A stretch of DNA of 46,924 bases from contig CBINFS010000028.1 of assembly GCA_966250015.1 (NCBI GenBank), forward strand, positions 1 through 46,924, in the 5' to 3' direction. A program made the translations under genes and the position numbers. Source of the stretch: CBINFS01 sp966250015. GTDB lineage: Bacteria > Bacteroidota > Rhodothermia > Rhodothermales > DASSAV01. Each line of letters begins with the position of its first letter. The stretch's first letter is position 1. This document shows positions 39,243 through 46,924 of the stretch, piece by piece. Under the pieces are notes generated by a model. That model ran no database searches, was not told the DNA's origin, and was given only the letters and a program-made list of their open reading frames with translations.

Positions 39243-41324
39243 ATGCGGAGAAGACTACAGCGTTTACTCGTGATGGAAAGAGTTTGCACCGGGCTTTGCC
39301 TGTTTGCATTTCTCGTGATGTTTATGATTCCTCCGGTAAAGGCAGTCGCGCAGAGCACGACGTTCACGGTATCGGTAGCGCCGAAGACGGCGGAACATCC
39401 GTTTTCGGGGAGGGGCTGGGGTGAAGGGTACGTCATCGACGGCGAGGAGGGCCCGACCCTGACGCTCGTACGCGGCGTCACCTACACGTTCCAGATGCAG
39501 GACGTGGCAGCCATTCACCCGTTCTACATCTCGACGAGTGAATCCGGCGCTGGAGGCGACGTCTACGACGAGGGCGTTGAAAACACCGGCGCAACCGGAA
39601 ACGAAACGCTAACGTTCACGCCGGGCGAAAACACCCCTGACGTGCTCTACTACAACTGCCTCACTCATGAGTACATGGGTGGGACGATCAACGTGGTCGA
39701 CGAAGATGAGCCGACGGAAACGGCCGACATCGGCCTCGAATTGGTTGCACATGGGCTCACACAGCCCGTATATCTCACCGAGGCGCCGGACGACACCGGC
39801 CGGCTGTTCATCGTCGATCAAGACGGGCAGATCCACATCCTGCACCCCGACGGCACCCTGAGCGACACGCCGTTCCTCGACATATCCGATCGTATGGTGA
39901 CGCTGAATCCCGGGTACGACGAGCGCGGCCTGCTCGGGCTGGCATTCCACCCGAACTACGCGGAGAACGGCCGATTCTTCGTTTACTACAGCGCCCCGCT
40001 AAGGGAAGGGGCGCCCGATTCGTTCAACAATACGAGCACGATCTCCGAGTTTTTGGTTTCGGGCGACGATCCGAACGTCGGCGACCCGGAGTCGGAAACG
40101 ATCATCCTCCAGATCGACAAACCGCAGGGTAACCACGCCGGCGGCACGGTGGCCTTTGGGCCCGACGGTTACCTTTACATCTCCATCGGGGACGGCGGCG
40201 GCGCCGACGACGTCGCCAACGGCCACGTTGAGGATTGGTACGACTTCAACGAAGGAGGCAACGGACAGGACATAACCCAGAACCTGATGGGCAGCATCCT
40301 GCGCATCGACATCGACAACCCCGACGAGGGCTTGAACTACGGCATTCCGGACGACAATCCCTTCGTCGATACCGACGCGTTGCCCGAGCACTGGGCATAC
40401 GGCTTCCGCAATCCCTATCGATTCTCGTTCGACATGGGCGGCACGAACGAGCTGTTCGTAGGGGATGCAGGCCAGGATTTCTACGAGGAGGTCTCCATCG
40501 CCGTTGCGGGCGGGAACTACGGTTGGAACGTCAAGGAAGGCACGCACTGCTTTGACGCTGCCAATCCCGAGAACCCGCCGGCAGAGTGCCCGGACGTCGT
40601 GGGCGCGGGCCATCCGGACGAAGGCGCGCAGCTCATCGACCCGATCATCGAGTTTGTGAACTCGAATCAGGAAAGTGGGCTTGGCCTTACGGTGGTCGGG
40701 GGCGTCGTCTACCGGGGCTCCCTGCTCGAAGGATTCGACGGCCGCTACATCTTCGGGGCCTGGAGCGCCGGCCAGGGGAACGTGGGAGGCCAGGACGTAA
40801 CCCTTCCTGGACGCATCTTCGCAGCGGATCGGCCGGAAACAGATATCCTGTGGTCGTTCGAAGAGCTCGAGATTGCGGACATGGACAGCTTCCCGCACTT
40901 CGTGTTGGGCTTCGGCCAGGACCTCGACGGTGAGGTGTACGTGCTGGCAACCGACATGGTAGGCCCGACAGGCAACACAGGCCGTGTTTACCGATTCGTC
41001 GCGCCGGGTGCTCCAACGGCAAACGAGCCGGATACCGAGCTGCCTTCGACGATCGTGCTCGATCAGAATTATCCCAACCCGTTCAATCCGACCACGACCA
41101 TCACCTACCACCTCGCAACCGCGACGAACGTCAGGTTGACCCTTTACGACGTCCTCGGGCGTGAGATCAGGGTGCTCGTGGACAGCCAGTTGGCGCCGGG
41201 TGATTATTCGGTCACGTGGGACGCCACCGACGCCGCCGGCCGGGCCGTGCCAAGTGGCGTTTACCTCTACCGGCTCGAAACGGACGTGCAGTCGACCACG
41301 AAGGCGATGACCCTCATTCGATAG
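39243..41324 (+). CDS. Cupredoxin-PQQ sugar dehydrogenase fusion with T9SS sorting domain
   Basis: A 693-residue secreted protein in three parts. After the signal peptide (to about residue 37), a cupredoxin/plastocyanin-like domain (about 38-155) has copper ligand candidates His92 (IHPFY), Cys139, His142 and Met145 (NCLTHEYM). Next is a PQQ-dependent glucose-dehydrogenase-like beta-propeller (about 165-595) with GNHAGG (His298), FGPDGYLYISIGDGG and YGFRNPYRFSFD. Last comes a type IX sorting domain (about 605-693) with LDQNYPNPFNPTTTITY, GREIRVL and PSGVYLYRLE. GGAGAGG five bases before the ATG supports the start. The fusion suggests electrons pass from PQQ to copper within one outer-surface protein; substrate unknown. 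Confidence 0.88.
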   Translation: MRRRLQRLLVMERVCTGLCLFAFLVMFMIPPVKAVAQSTTFTVSVAPKTAEHPFSGRGWGEGYVIDGEEGPTLTLVRGVTYTFQMQDVAAIHPFYISTSESGAGGDVYDEGVENTGATGNETLTFTPGENTPDVLYYNCLTHEYMGGTINVVDEDEPTETADIGLELVAHGLTQPVYLTEAPDDTGRLFIVDQDGQIHILHPDGTLSDTPFLDISDRMVTLNPGYDERGLLGLAFHPNYAENGRFFVYYSAPLREGAPDSFNNTSTISEFLVSGDDPNVGDPESETIILQIDKPQGNHAGGTVAFGPDGYLYISIGDGGGADDVANGHVEDWYDFNEGGNGQDITQNLMGSILRIDIDNPDEGLNYGIPDDNPFVDTDALPEHWAYGFRNPYRFSFDMGGTNELFVGDAGQDFYEEVSIAVAGGNYGWNVKEGTHCFDAANPENPPAECPDVVGAGHPDEGAQLIDPIIEFVNSNQESGLGLTVVGGVVYRGSLLEGFDGRYIFGAWSAGQGNVGGQDVTLPGRIFAADRPETDILWSFEELEIADMDSFPHFVLGFGQDLDGEVYVLATDMVGPTGNTGRVYRFVAPGAPTANEPDTELPSTIVLDQNYPNPFNPTTTITYHLATATNVRLTLYDVLGREIRVLVDSQLAPGDYSVTWDATDAAGRAVPSGVYLYRLETDVQSTTKAMTLIR

Positions 41325-41353
41325 GAACAGGGAATCGCCGTACCGAAAGGCGC

Positions 41354-41388
41354 GTCCCCCTCGGCACTTTTACTGTGTCGAGGGGGAC
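41354..41388 (+). terminator. Hairpin terminator after the dehydrogenase fusion
   Basis: GTCCCCCTCG at 41354 pairs with CGAGGGGGAC ending at 41388, extended inside by CAC / GTG around a seven-base loop. It starts 30 bases after the stop codon. There is no long T-run after it, so it could be a weak or partly Rho-dependent stop. Confidence 0.55.
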
Positions 41389-41503
41389 TCATGCTTTGTA
41401 ACAGGGTGATACAGGGCGGGTGAAGATTTTTTGTCACACAATCATATACTATTCGTATCATCCCTCGTTAGCCTCGTTTCGTCACCCAACGTTGAGGTTC
41501 TCC

Positions 41504-41938
41504 ATGCGTATCACTCTTCGCGCTGTATCTCTCCTGTTAATCCTTTCGGTAGCCGGCGTGTCCACATCGTTCGCACAGAAAGAGGAGGCCGCCGAAAAGG
41601 CGGCCCGTGAATGGCTTTCACTCGTTGATTCCACCAACACCGAAGCGAGCTGGGAATCGGCGGGCACCATGCTCAAGGCCGCGATAACGGCGGCACAGTG
41701 GAAGGATGCCCTCGCTGCGGCGCGTGCGCAGGTTGGGCTCGAACAGGACGTCCTTCCGCTTTCTCGAGAGCTGGCCGGAGCCGGTTACACGCAAAACCTG
41801 CCGAACATACCACCCGGTGAATACGTCGTCCTCCAATTCAACGTGAACTACCCGGCCAGGGCGGTTGTTGAAACCGTGACCATGGCCCTGGAAGGTGACG
41901 TCTGGAAGGTTATCGGATACTACATCCGGCCTGCTTGA
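41504..41938 (+). CDS. DUF4019 secreted protein
   Basis: A 144-residue protein with a signal peptide (about 1-24, ending STSFAQ) and a DUF4019 domain: AREWLSLVDSTNTEASWESAG, QWKDALAAARAQVG, PPGEYVVLQFNVNY and EGDVWKVIGYYIR. The function of this domain is unknown; it is common in exported single-domain proteins. The ATG at 41504 has GAGG six bases upstream. A longer reading from 41420 adds residues without the signal context. The gene converges with the GH-A glycosidase gene, 16 bp apart. Confidence 0.85.
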   Translation: MRITLRAVSLLLILSVAGVSTSFAQKEEAAEKAAREWLSLVDSTNTEASWESAGTMLKAAITAAQWKDALAAARAQVGLEQDVLPLSRELAGAGYTQNLPNIPPGEYVVLQFNVNYPARAVVETVTMALEGDVWKVIGYYIRPA

Positions 41939-41954
41939 CCGTAGCCCCTGAGCT

Positions 41955-43253
41955 TCATTCAACGAAGAACGGGATGTTGGCGTGCGCGGCGTGCCCTTTG
42001 CCGTCGTACACGTACACGAACAGCCGGTAAGCGCCCGGCTCCTCAGGCGTTTTGAGCGAAACGTCCGCGAGGCCGTTGGTTTCGATAAGCCCGTCGATGC
42101 TTTCGGGGGTCGGTTCGAAGTCGCCGCCTTCTCCCAGTTCGGTGGCCTCGGGCTTGACGTCCCAGAAGTACGAAAGGGAGTCGCCGTCTGCGTCGTTGGC
42201 GACGATGCGGGCAGGATAGGTATTGCCTCTCTTCAAGCGGATTCCGTCGTACGCCGTTTTTCCGTCGAGCTCGGCCGAAACCACCCGTGGCGAGCGGTTC
42301 TCAGGCCACGTGCCGGTCCAGATGTACTGCATCACGTCGACCGATTCGGTCTCCTCACCCGATTCCAGAAACAGGCCGTACCAGGTGGGCGTCCGCTCCT
42401 GTTTCTGGCCCCAGAGGAAGACGTAAGAGCCGAGGCAGTGGGTCGTGTCCGTGGCAATGGCCGCGTTGTACCGCTCGAGGTAGTTGTCCGCCTTCATGGA
42501 GCTGTTGTCCTCGATCGGGGCGCCCCACGGTGTTTTTTCGACCTCCCAGTGGCCGGTCGCGCCCCACTCGGTGACGATGTACGGGCGGCCGATCGGGTTC
42601 GCTTTGAGGAAATCGGGGAGGGTGACGATGGCGGCATACATCTGTATGCTCAGGAGGTCGAGGTCCGGGGCGCGCTCGTTGACGTCGGCGAGCAGCTGCT
42701 CGTTGATGCCGGCGAGGGTGGTCGTCGTCGGGTGGTTCGGATCGAGCTCGTGGATCATTCTGGAAATGTCGTTGACGGCATCCCAGACCTTCGGGTTGGT
42801 AGCATTCAGGTTGAGCTCGTTACCGATAGCCCAGACGAGCAACGCCGGGTGATCGCGGTATTTCAGAATTTCCTCTCGGATCCTTTCTTTCTGCTCCGCC
42901 ACCGCGGAAGAATCCGAATAGTCGAACCCGTGCCGCTCCCTCGCCACATCGAGGCCGAGCGTGACCGTCAGCCCGAGCGCTTGCGCACTGTCGAGAACGG
43001 CCGCTGCGTTTCGGGTGCCCCACGTACGGATCGAATTGCCGCCGCGTGCGGCGACCTTCGCCATGTTGCTTGCCCCTCCTCCCGCGCCCTTGATGTAGTA
43101 AGGCTGGCCTCCACGGAAAAGCCGATAGACGCCATCGACCTCTCGTACCTCAACACGGACCGGAGTAAGTGAATCCTGCGCCTCGACCCCGCATGCGGCA
43201 GCAACAAGCGCAACCGCACCGAATAGCATGAACCATCGTAAAGGAGACGGCAT
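41955..43253 (-). CDS. Clan GH-A glycoside hydrolase, exported
   Basis: A 432-residue predicted lipoprotein (LVAAAC, Cys21) with a TIM-barrel resembling the catalytic domain of GH2/GH5-type enzymes. GGNSIRTWG opens the barrel. The general acid/base is Glu146 in WAIGNELN, and the nucleophile Glu229 in IVTEWGATGHWEV. The C-terminal part (from about 325) is a beta-sandwich of cadherin/PKD-like type (YPARIVANDADGDSLSYFWDVKPEA), which may bind sugar. The substrate, such as a beta-mannan or beta-glucan, is a guess. It is 162 bp downstream of the osmC gene on the same strand. Confidence 0.8.
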   Translation of the reverse strand: MPSPLRWFMLFGAVALVAAACGVEAQDSLTPVRVEVREVDGVYRLFRGGQPYYIKGAGGGASNMAKVAARGGNSIRTWGTRNAAAVLDSAQALGLTVTLGLDVARERHGFDYSDSSAVAEQKERIREEILKYRDHPALLVWAIGNELNLNATNPKVWDAVNDISRMIHELDPNHPTTTTLAGINEQLLADVNERAPDLDLLSIQMYAAIVTLPDFLKANPIGRPYIVTEWGATGHWEVEKTPWGAPIEDNSSMKADNYLERYNAAIATDTTHCLGSYVFLWGQKQERTPTWYGLFLESGEETESVDVMQYIWTGTWPENRSPRVVSAELDGKTAYDGIRLKRGNTYPARIVANDADGDSLSYFWDVKPEATELGEGGDFEPTPESIDGLIETNGLADVSLKTPEEPGAYRLFVYVYDGKGHAAHANIPFFVE

Positions 43254-43415
43254 AGCGGTAAGTCCTCCCAGGGCTGTTTGGGTGAGTGAACGATGAGCGC
43301 TCGATCCGACGATGCCTCTAAACGTCCAGGCAAAGCGGCCCGGCGACCATGTTAAAGGTAAGCGCCGCGCTCGTTCGTTTCACCTGTTTCCGGAGAAAAC
43401 CGCCCCCGGCATCCT

Positions 43416-43811
43416 TTACGCGGGAACGGGCATTTCGACCTGGACGTCAACTTCGGCGCCGTGCTCGAGAGTGTTGTGCGCCGGACAGCTCCGGGCAACC
43501 CGTTCGATCATCGCCGCATACTGCGGGGGCAGGCTCTCGGGAAGCACCACCCTGACCTCGAACCGGCCGATTCTACCCGGATTCTTTGCGCCGTACTGTT
43601 CGAGCTCGACGCGCATGCCTTCGTAAGGGAGGCCACGGGCGTGGCAGAACTGCTGTACGTACAGCCCGATGCAGGTGCCGAGCGAAGCGCCGAGCAGCTC
43701 GATGGGCATCGGCGCCGAATCTTCACCCACCCCTTGGGGCTGATCGACGGTGATCCGGTGGCCGCGAATCTGTGCGGCGAACTTCATTCCTCCTTCGTGT
43801 GTGATGACCAT
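43416..43811 (-). CDS. OsmC/Ohr-family protein
   Basis: A 131-residue OsmC-like protein. Two Cys residues mark the peroxide-reducing site: Cys47 (GASLGTCIG) and Cys108 (ARSCPAHNTL). The opening HEGGMKFAAQIRGHRITVDQP matches the YhfA/OsmC-like group. It probably reduces organic hydroperoxides, with the electron donor unknown. The start ATG at 43811 fits the family; an inner ATG at 43787 has GAAGGAGG only one base away. A 17-bp AT-rich inverted repeat begins 13 bases upstream and may regulate it. Confidence 0.85.
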   Translation of the reverse strand: MVITHEGGMKFAAQIRGHRITVDQPQGVGEDSAPMPIELLGASLGTCIGLYVQQFCHARGLPYEGMRVELEQYGAKNPGRIGRFEVRVVLPESLPPQYAAMIERVARSCPAHNTLEHGAEVDVQVEMPVPA

Positions 43812-43824
43812 AGCGCTCTATCAG

Positions 43825-43868
43825 AGTTTTGTTATTATATTCCTTAATGGTAATATAATAACAAAACT
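43825..43868. promoter_or_regulatory. AT-rich 17-bp perfect inverted repeat upstream of osmC
   Basis: AGTTTTGTTATTATATT (43825-43841) is mirrored exactly by AATATAATAACAAAACT (43852-43868) around a 10-base centre, CCTTAATGGT. It lies directly upstream of the osmC-like start (minus strand). It could be a large operator for a redox regulator, a hairpin in the leader, or a degenerate repeat. It contains TATTAT and TATAAT strings that could also serve as a -10 box. Its base composition differs strongly from its surroundings. Confidence 0.6.
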
Positions 43869-43999
43869 GACGGAGCGTTTGATCCCCAGTTAGGTGAGAA
43901 GAACATTCCTCACGCGATTTCCACAATCAGTTTATAATCGCACCCTTTTTCTGAGGCCGGGATAAGAGTATGCCCAGATAGGAATATACTGACAATCGT

Positions 44000-45826
44000 T
44001 CAAACAGAAACACGTGTTTCGATGTCGCCGTCGCCGCCCGGCGGATCGAAGGCAGGCTGGCGGCTAAATGTTTTATGGGGTAGTCCGGGAAGCGTGAAGT
44101 AGAACGTGCAGCCCTCACCTGCGATGCCGCTGCTTTCGACGCCGCACGAGCCCCCTAACCGGCTCATGATGCGTTTGACGATCGAAAGGCCAAGTCCATG
44201 CCCTTCGGTTCCATCCTCGTGGATTCTGGAGAACGGCGTGAACAGGCGAGCCTGCTGTTCGATCGATAGCCCGGGGCCGTTGTCGCGCACCCAGTACCGC
44301 ACCATCCCCTCGGGGAGCACCGTGGCGCCAAGCTTGATTCGGGGATGGTTCCCCGAATACTTGAGGGCGTTTGTCAGGTAGTTCGTCAAGACGACCTGGA
44401 TCCAGGGCGTAAACCCGAGCGCTTCGGGCCAGCTGTCGTCAGCCTCAACGGACGCATTTTTGAGGTGGATCAGCTTGTCGAGGCTTTTCAATGTGCCGGC
44501 GACCACCTCGTCCATGCGGACGGGTTGAATCTCGACCGATTGTTTACGTACGCCTGCAAGCAGGAGCAGGGCGTCGATAATCTCGTCCATGTGCCGGGTC
44601 GAGTCCAGGATCGTATCCATACACTCGCGGCGCATTTCGTCGGAGAGGCCATCCCATTCGTCCCGGAGGATCTCCGCGAAGCCCTGGATGGCCTGGAGGG
44701 GGCTTCGCAGGTCATGAGCGACCGTGTGAGCGAACGCATCGAGCTCTTCGTTTCGGGCTTTCAGGTCTTCGTTTGCGCGCTGAATCACCTGCTCGGCTTG
44801 CCGCCTCGCCGAGATGTCGTGCAGAACGATCAGCCGTCCCGATTCGATGCCGTGCTGGTGGACTATCCGGGTCATCTTGAGGTCGTAAACGTACTCTCCG
44901 TCGCTCCGGGGCAGCGTGATCTCTCTTTGCACGTCCGTTGCGGTTTTTATGGGCACGAAGGCACTCCGCAACTGAGGGTTAAGGAGCTCGGAAAGCGGCC
45001 GGCCTATCGCCGTGTGGACGTTCGTATTGAGGATCTGGCTGGCGGCCGGGTTGAGGTCCACCACTTCGTCGCGTTCATTGAGAAGCAGCATGGCGTCCGG
45101 CATGTTGTCTACGAGGACGCGGCGTGCGATGGGGCGAAGGTCAAAAAGGCGATAGCGTGCCATGGCGCGGCCGCAAGCCCACGTGGCGGCAGAGTACGCG
45201 ATCGGTGCAAAGTCTTTTTGCCAGGGGAGGAGGTCAAGCACGTAGAGTATGCTGGACGTAAGCGGAAAGAGAATGCCCAGCGCAATCACGATGGTTTGCT
45301 GCCGGTACAGCTTATGCGTGTGCGGATAGGCCCATACGATCATCACAGTGGCGGTGATGACCAGTAAAAAGGCATAGCCAGCGTGGATGTAAAACCATGG
45401 GCCGTAGGAAACGGTCATTCGCAGGAATACACCATCAGAGACGAACCGGTAAGATTGCCAGAACAACTGATGATGGTTGGCCGTCAGCAGAACCAGCTCC
45501 GTCAGAACGAACGGGGCAAATAGAAAAGTGGCACGCACCGGGGTCAGATACTTCCACCAGTCGACCAGGCGAAGTGCAAAGGAAATCAGGAGGACTGGTA
45601 TGGAAGCAATAATGACGAAAGTAGCCTGGGTCCAGAATATCTTGGAGGGGCCTGTCTGCGCGAGCACCTCGAGCGTGTTGAAGGCGACCCATCCGATGCC
45701 CGCTGCGATGACCCAGAGCAATAGCTTTCCGTCCCACGCCGTGTGGTGCTGCCAGTGTTTTACGAGGGCGAGCACCTGAACGGTTAGGGCGAACGGGACC
45801 AGGATAAGAAATATGGTCAGATCCAT
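44000..45826 (-). CDS. Membrane 7TM-PAS sensor histidine kinase
   Basis: A 608-residue kinase from the ATG at 45826. Seven or so hydrophobic helices span about residues 1-220, the 'histidine kinase N-terminal 7TM' type. A PAS domain (about 235-345), coiled coil (QAEQVIQRANEDLKARNEELDA), HisKA with the acceptor His371 (HTVAHDLRSPLQ) and HATPase with NYLTNALKYS, RDNGPGLS and GHGLGLSIV follow. The Phe-Thr-Pro-Phe lid (LFTPFSR) is standard. The frame is open 51 codons upstream but crosses a strong terminator, so it is not coding. No response regulator adjoins; the ligand is unknown. Confidence 0.92.
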   Translation of the reverse strand: MDLTIFLILVPFALTVQVLALVKHWQHHTAWDGKLLLWVIAAGIGWVAFNTLEVLAQTGPSKIFWTQATFVIIASIPVLLISFALRLVDWWKYLTPVRATFLFAPFVLTELVLLTANHHQLFWQSYRFVSDGVFLRMTVSYGPWFYIHAGYAFLLVITATVMIVWAYPHTHKLYRQQTIVIALGILFPLTSSILYVLDLLPWQKDFAPIAYSAATWACGRAMARYRLFDLRPIARRVLVDNMPDAMLLLNERDEVVDLNPAASQILNTNVHTAIGRPLSELLNPQLRSAFVPIKTATDVQREITLPRSDGEYVYDLKMTRIVHQHGIESGRLIVLHDISARRQAEQVIQRANEDLKARNEELDAFAHTVAHDLRSPLQAIQGFAEILRDEWDGLSDEMRRECMDTILDSTRHMDEIIDALLLLAGVRKQSVEIQPVRMDEVVAGTLKSLDKLIHLKNASVEADDSWPEALGFTPWIQVVLTNYLTNALKYSGNHPRIKLGATVLPEGMVRYWVRDNGPGLSIEQQARLFTPFSRIHEDGTEGHGLGLSIVKRIMSRLGGSCGVESSGIAGEGCTFYFTLPGLPHKTFSRQPAFDPPGGDGDIETRVSV

Positions 45827-45897
45827 GTATGAGCCGGTGAGGTAGGGCAATGTGATCCTAGAGGATATCGTCCCGATTCTCCCGATTCTTAAGCAAA

Positions 45898-45923
45898 ACG
45901 ACCGGGCCCTCGGGCCCGGTCGT
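45898..45923 (-). terminator. Strong terminator of the DUF362 gene (minus strand)
   Basis: ACGACCGGGCC pairs perfectly with GGCCCGGTCGT around a four-base centre. On the minus strand the hairpin is followed directly by TTTTGCTT (45890-45897). It lies about 100 bases past the stop of the DUF362 gene. Confidence 0.85.
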
Positions 45924-46024
45924 GCGGTACTTAACTTCAAAAAAACAATCAACCTGCGGTCCGTACCTGGCGGGTACAAAAATTAACGGGACGGCAGGTG
46001 GCCGAGGGCTTGCTCACAACGGAA

Positions 46025-46924
46025 TCAGGACCCGGCGGCGCCGATGGATTGCTCCTGATTCCTCTCGTGGAGCTTGTACTTCTTCTTATGGCGTTCGATG
46101 GGCTCGCCAAGGATTTCGATTTTCGAGAGGTCGGCCTCCCCGAGCCCGGCGTCGGCGAAGTAGTTGAGGTAACCAATTCGGGAGAAGTCGATGCCCATCA
46201 GCTCGATGGCCACACGGTCGGCGGCGTACCAGTCGGGGCTGACGACGCACACGCGATGGTCGACGGGGGTGCCGCCGGTGGGGCCGTTTCCTTCCATGCC
46301 GACGAAACCGTCGATGACGGCGAGGTCCGGGTGCAATATCCGGCCCACCTGGAAGAGGTTGTAGTTGATGCCGCGGAAGCCCCCACCGTGGACGATGGCC
46401 TTGTCGCTACGTGCACCTTCTCTTCGGCGCGGCCCCCAGGCGAACCCGGGATCCTTAACGGGCGCGCCGAACACGATGTTTTTCAGCGAGAGCGTGGCGA
46501 TGACGCGGTCGTGCGTCTTCATTCGCGCCGCCGAAATGACGTAGCTGTTGTCGTCGAGCAGCATTTTGGAAACGCGCACTGCATGGGGGCGGAAGTCGGT
46601 CTCGTTGAAGACGTAGATGACTTCGTGCGGCTGCTCGTCGAGGTCGATCAGCTTCACGCCATACTTTTGCGCTAACGGGACGTATCCAAAGTTGGAATAC
46701 CCGCCCATCGCCGGGCCGTCGGCGGCAGATTCGGCGATGACAGTCTGGTCGAGCTTCCGGATCGATTTGAGAAATTCGAGGGTACCTTCGAGCGTTTCGG
46801 CATAGGTAGCCGCGAGCTGGATGCCGGTGGAGACCATGTTCGGCTTGATGACCACGAGCTTGTTGCCGATGGCCCGGGCAATCTGTGCGCTGAACTCTTC
46901 CAGGCCGCGGAAGGTGATGTCGGC
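46025..46924 (-). CDS. DUF362 domain protein (5' end beyond the window)
   Basis: The 3' 299 codons of a DUF362 protein. The frame is open to the right edge of the window, where it reads ADITFRGLEEFSAQIARAIGNKLVVIKPNMV, so the start is not present. VVIKPNMV, AADGPAMGG, ARMKTHDRVIATLSLKNIVFGAP and LAVIDGFVGMEGNGPTGGTP are family signatures. Members are often linked to iron-sulfur proteins, but none of those Cys motifs appear in the visible part. The function is not established. It ends at a strong terminator. Confidence 0.85.
   Translation of the reverse strand, partial: ADITFRGLEEFSAQIARAIGNKLVVIKPNMVSTGIQLAATYAETLEGTLEFLKSIRKLDQTVIAESAADGPAMGGYSNFGYVPLAQKYGVKLIDLDEQPHEVIYVFNETDFRPHAVRVSKMLLDDNSYVISAARMKTHDRVIATLSLKNIVFGAPVKDPGFAWGPRRREGARSDKAIVHGGGFRGINYNLFQVGRILHPDLAVIDGFVGMEGNGPTGGTPVDHRVCVVSPDWYAADRVAIELMGIDFSRIGYLNYFADAGLGEADLSKIEILGEPIERHKKKYKLHERNQEQSIGAAGS

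Noticed and set aside
41982..43172. 396-codon open frame antisense to the GH-A glycosidase
   Set aside because: The minus-strand product has a lipobox and both catalytic Glu motifs; the plus-strand one has nothing recognisable.
43825..43868. Inverted repeat considered as insertion-sequence ends
   Set aside because: The arms are only 10 bases apart, there is no transposase or target duplication, and nothing lies between them.
1..46924. tRNA, rRNA and CRISPR search by eye
   Set aside because: No cloverleaf with a T-loop motif, no rRNA sequence and no regular spacer-repeat array was seen; a covariance-model scan would settle this.

Overview
The window is a piece of a GC-rich Gram-negative chromosome. 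The lineage is best read as Rhodothermota/Bacteroidota, probably Rhodothermales. Four things support this: an lptC-ostA-lptB outer-membrane transport cluster, an S46 dipeptidyl-peptidase, menaquinone biosynthesis genes, and a secreted protein ending in a type IX secretion (T9SS) sorting domain of the NYPNPFNP type. The assignment is an inference from gene content, not from a marker tree. I see no tRNA, rRNA, CRISPR array, transposase, integrase or phage gene.

Layout. 1-954: non-coding, with a dispersed repeat family and two palindromes. 955-9303: a signalling island with a soluble GAF/PAS NarL-type histidine kinase, two near-duplicate LuxR-type response regulators, a PP2C Ser/Thr phosphatase and a second PAS/GAF kinase whose ATP-binding domain looks destroyed. 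9300-11631 (minus): an FprA/adrenodoxin-type ferredoxin-NADP reductase and an alpha/beta hydrolase. 11855-16920: a tightly packed menaquinone operon menH-menB-menA-menC-menE; menF and menD are not here. 17057-17647: a GNAT acetyltransferase. 17657-19655 (minus): a partner-switching module (STAS antagonist, RsbW-like kinase, REC-PP2C phosphatase).

19958-23677: a B3/B4-domain protein, then lptC, a long OstA/LptA-like gene and lptB. 23754-29966 is housekeeping: DAHP synthase, GlmS, release factor 1, a stand-alone receiver, and the ribosomal operon rpsF-rpsR-rplI with a good promoter, a candidate S6:S18 autoregulatory leader and a strong terminator. 30079-30646 (minus): a small coiled-coil lipoprotein and a 48-residue membrane protein. 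30999-36304: a sorbosone-dehydrogenase-like lipoprotein, a single-domain receiver, a possible small protein, a Nudix hydrolase and a secreted S46 peptidase.

36422-46924 is mostly minus strand and rich in exported proteins: a DUF4332 helix-hairpin-helix protein, a GH127-like glycosidase, a cupredoxin/PQQ-dehydrogenase/T9SS fusion (plus), a DUF4019 protein (plus), a clan GH-A glycosidase, an OsmC protein below a large AT-rich inverted repeat, a 7TM-PAS histidine kinase and the 3' part of a DUF362 gene.

Functionally the window joins three themes: dense phospho-signalling (three histidine kinases, five receiver domains, two PP2C-type phosphatases and an anti-sigma kinase/STAS pair), core respiratory, envelope and translation functions, and an exported set for peptide and sugar use. 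No single undescribed system is proven. The strongest leads are the twin-regulator/pseudokinase island and the cupredoxin-dehydrogenase fusion.
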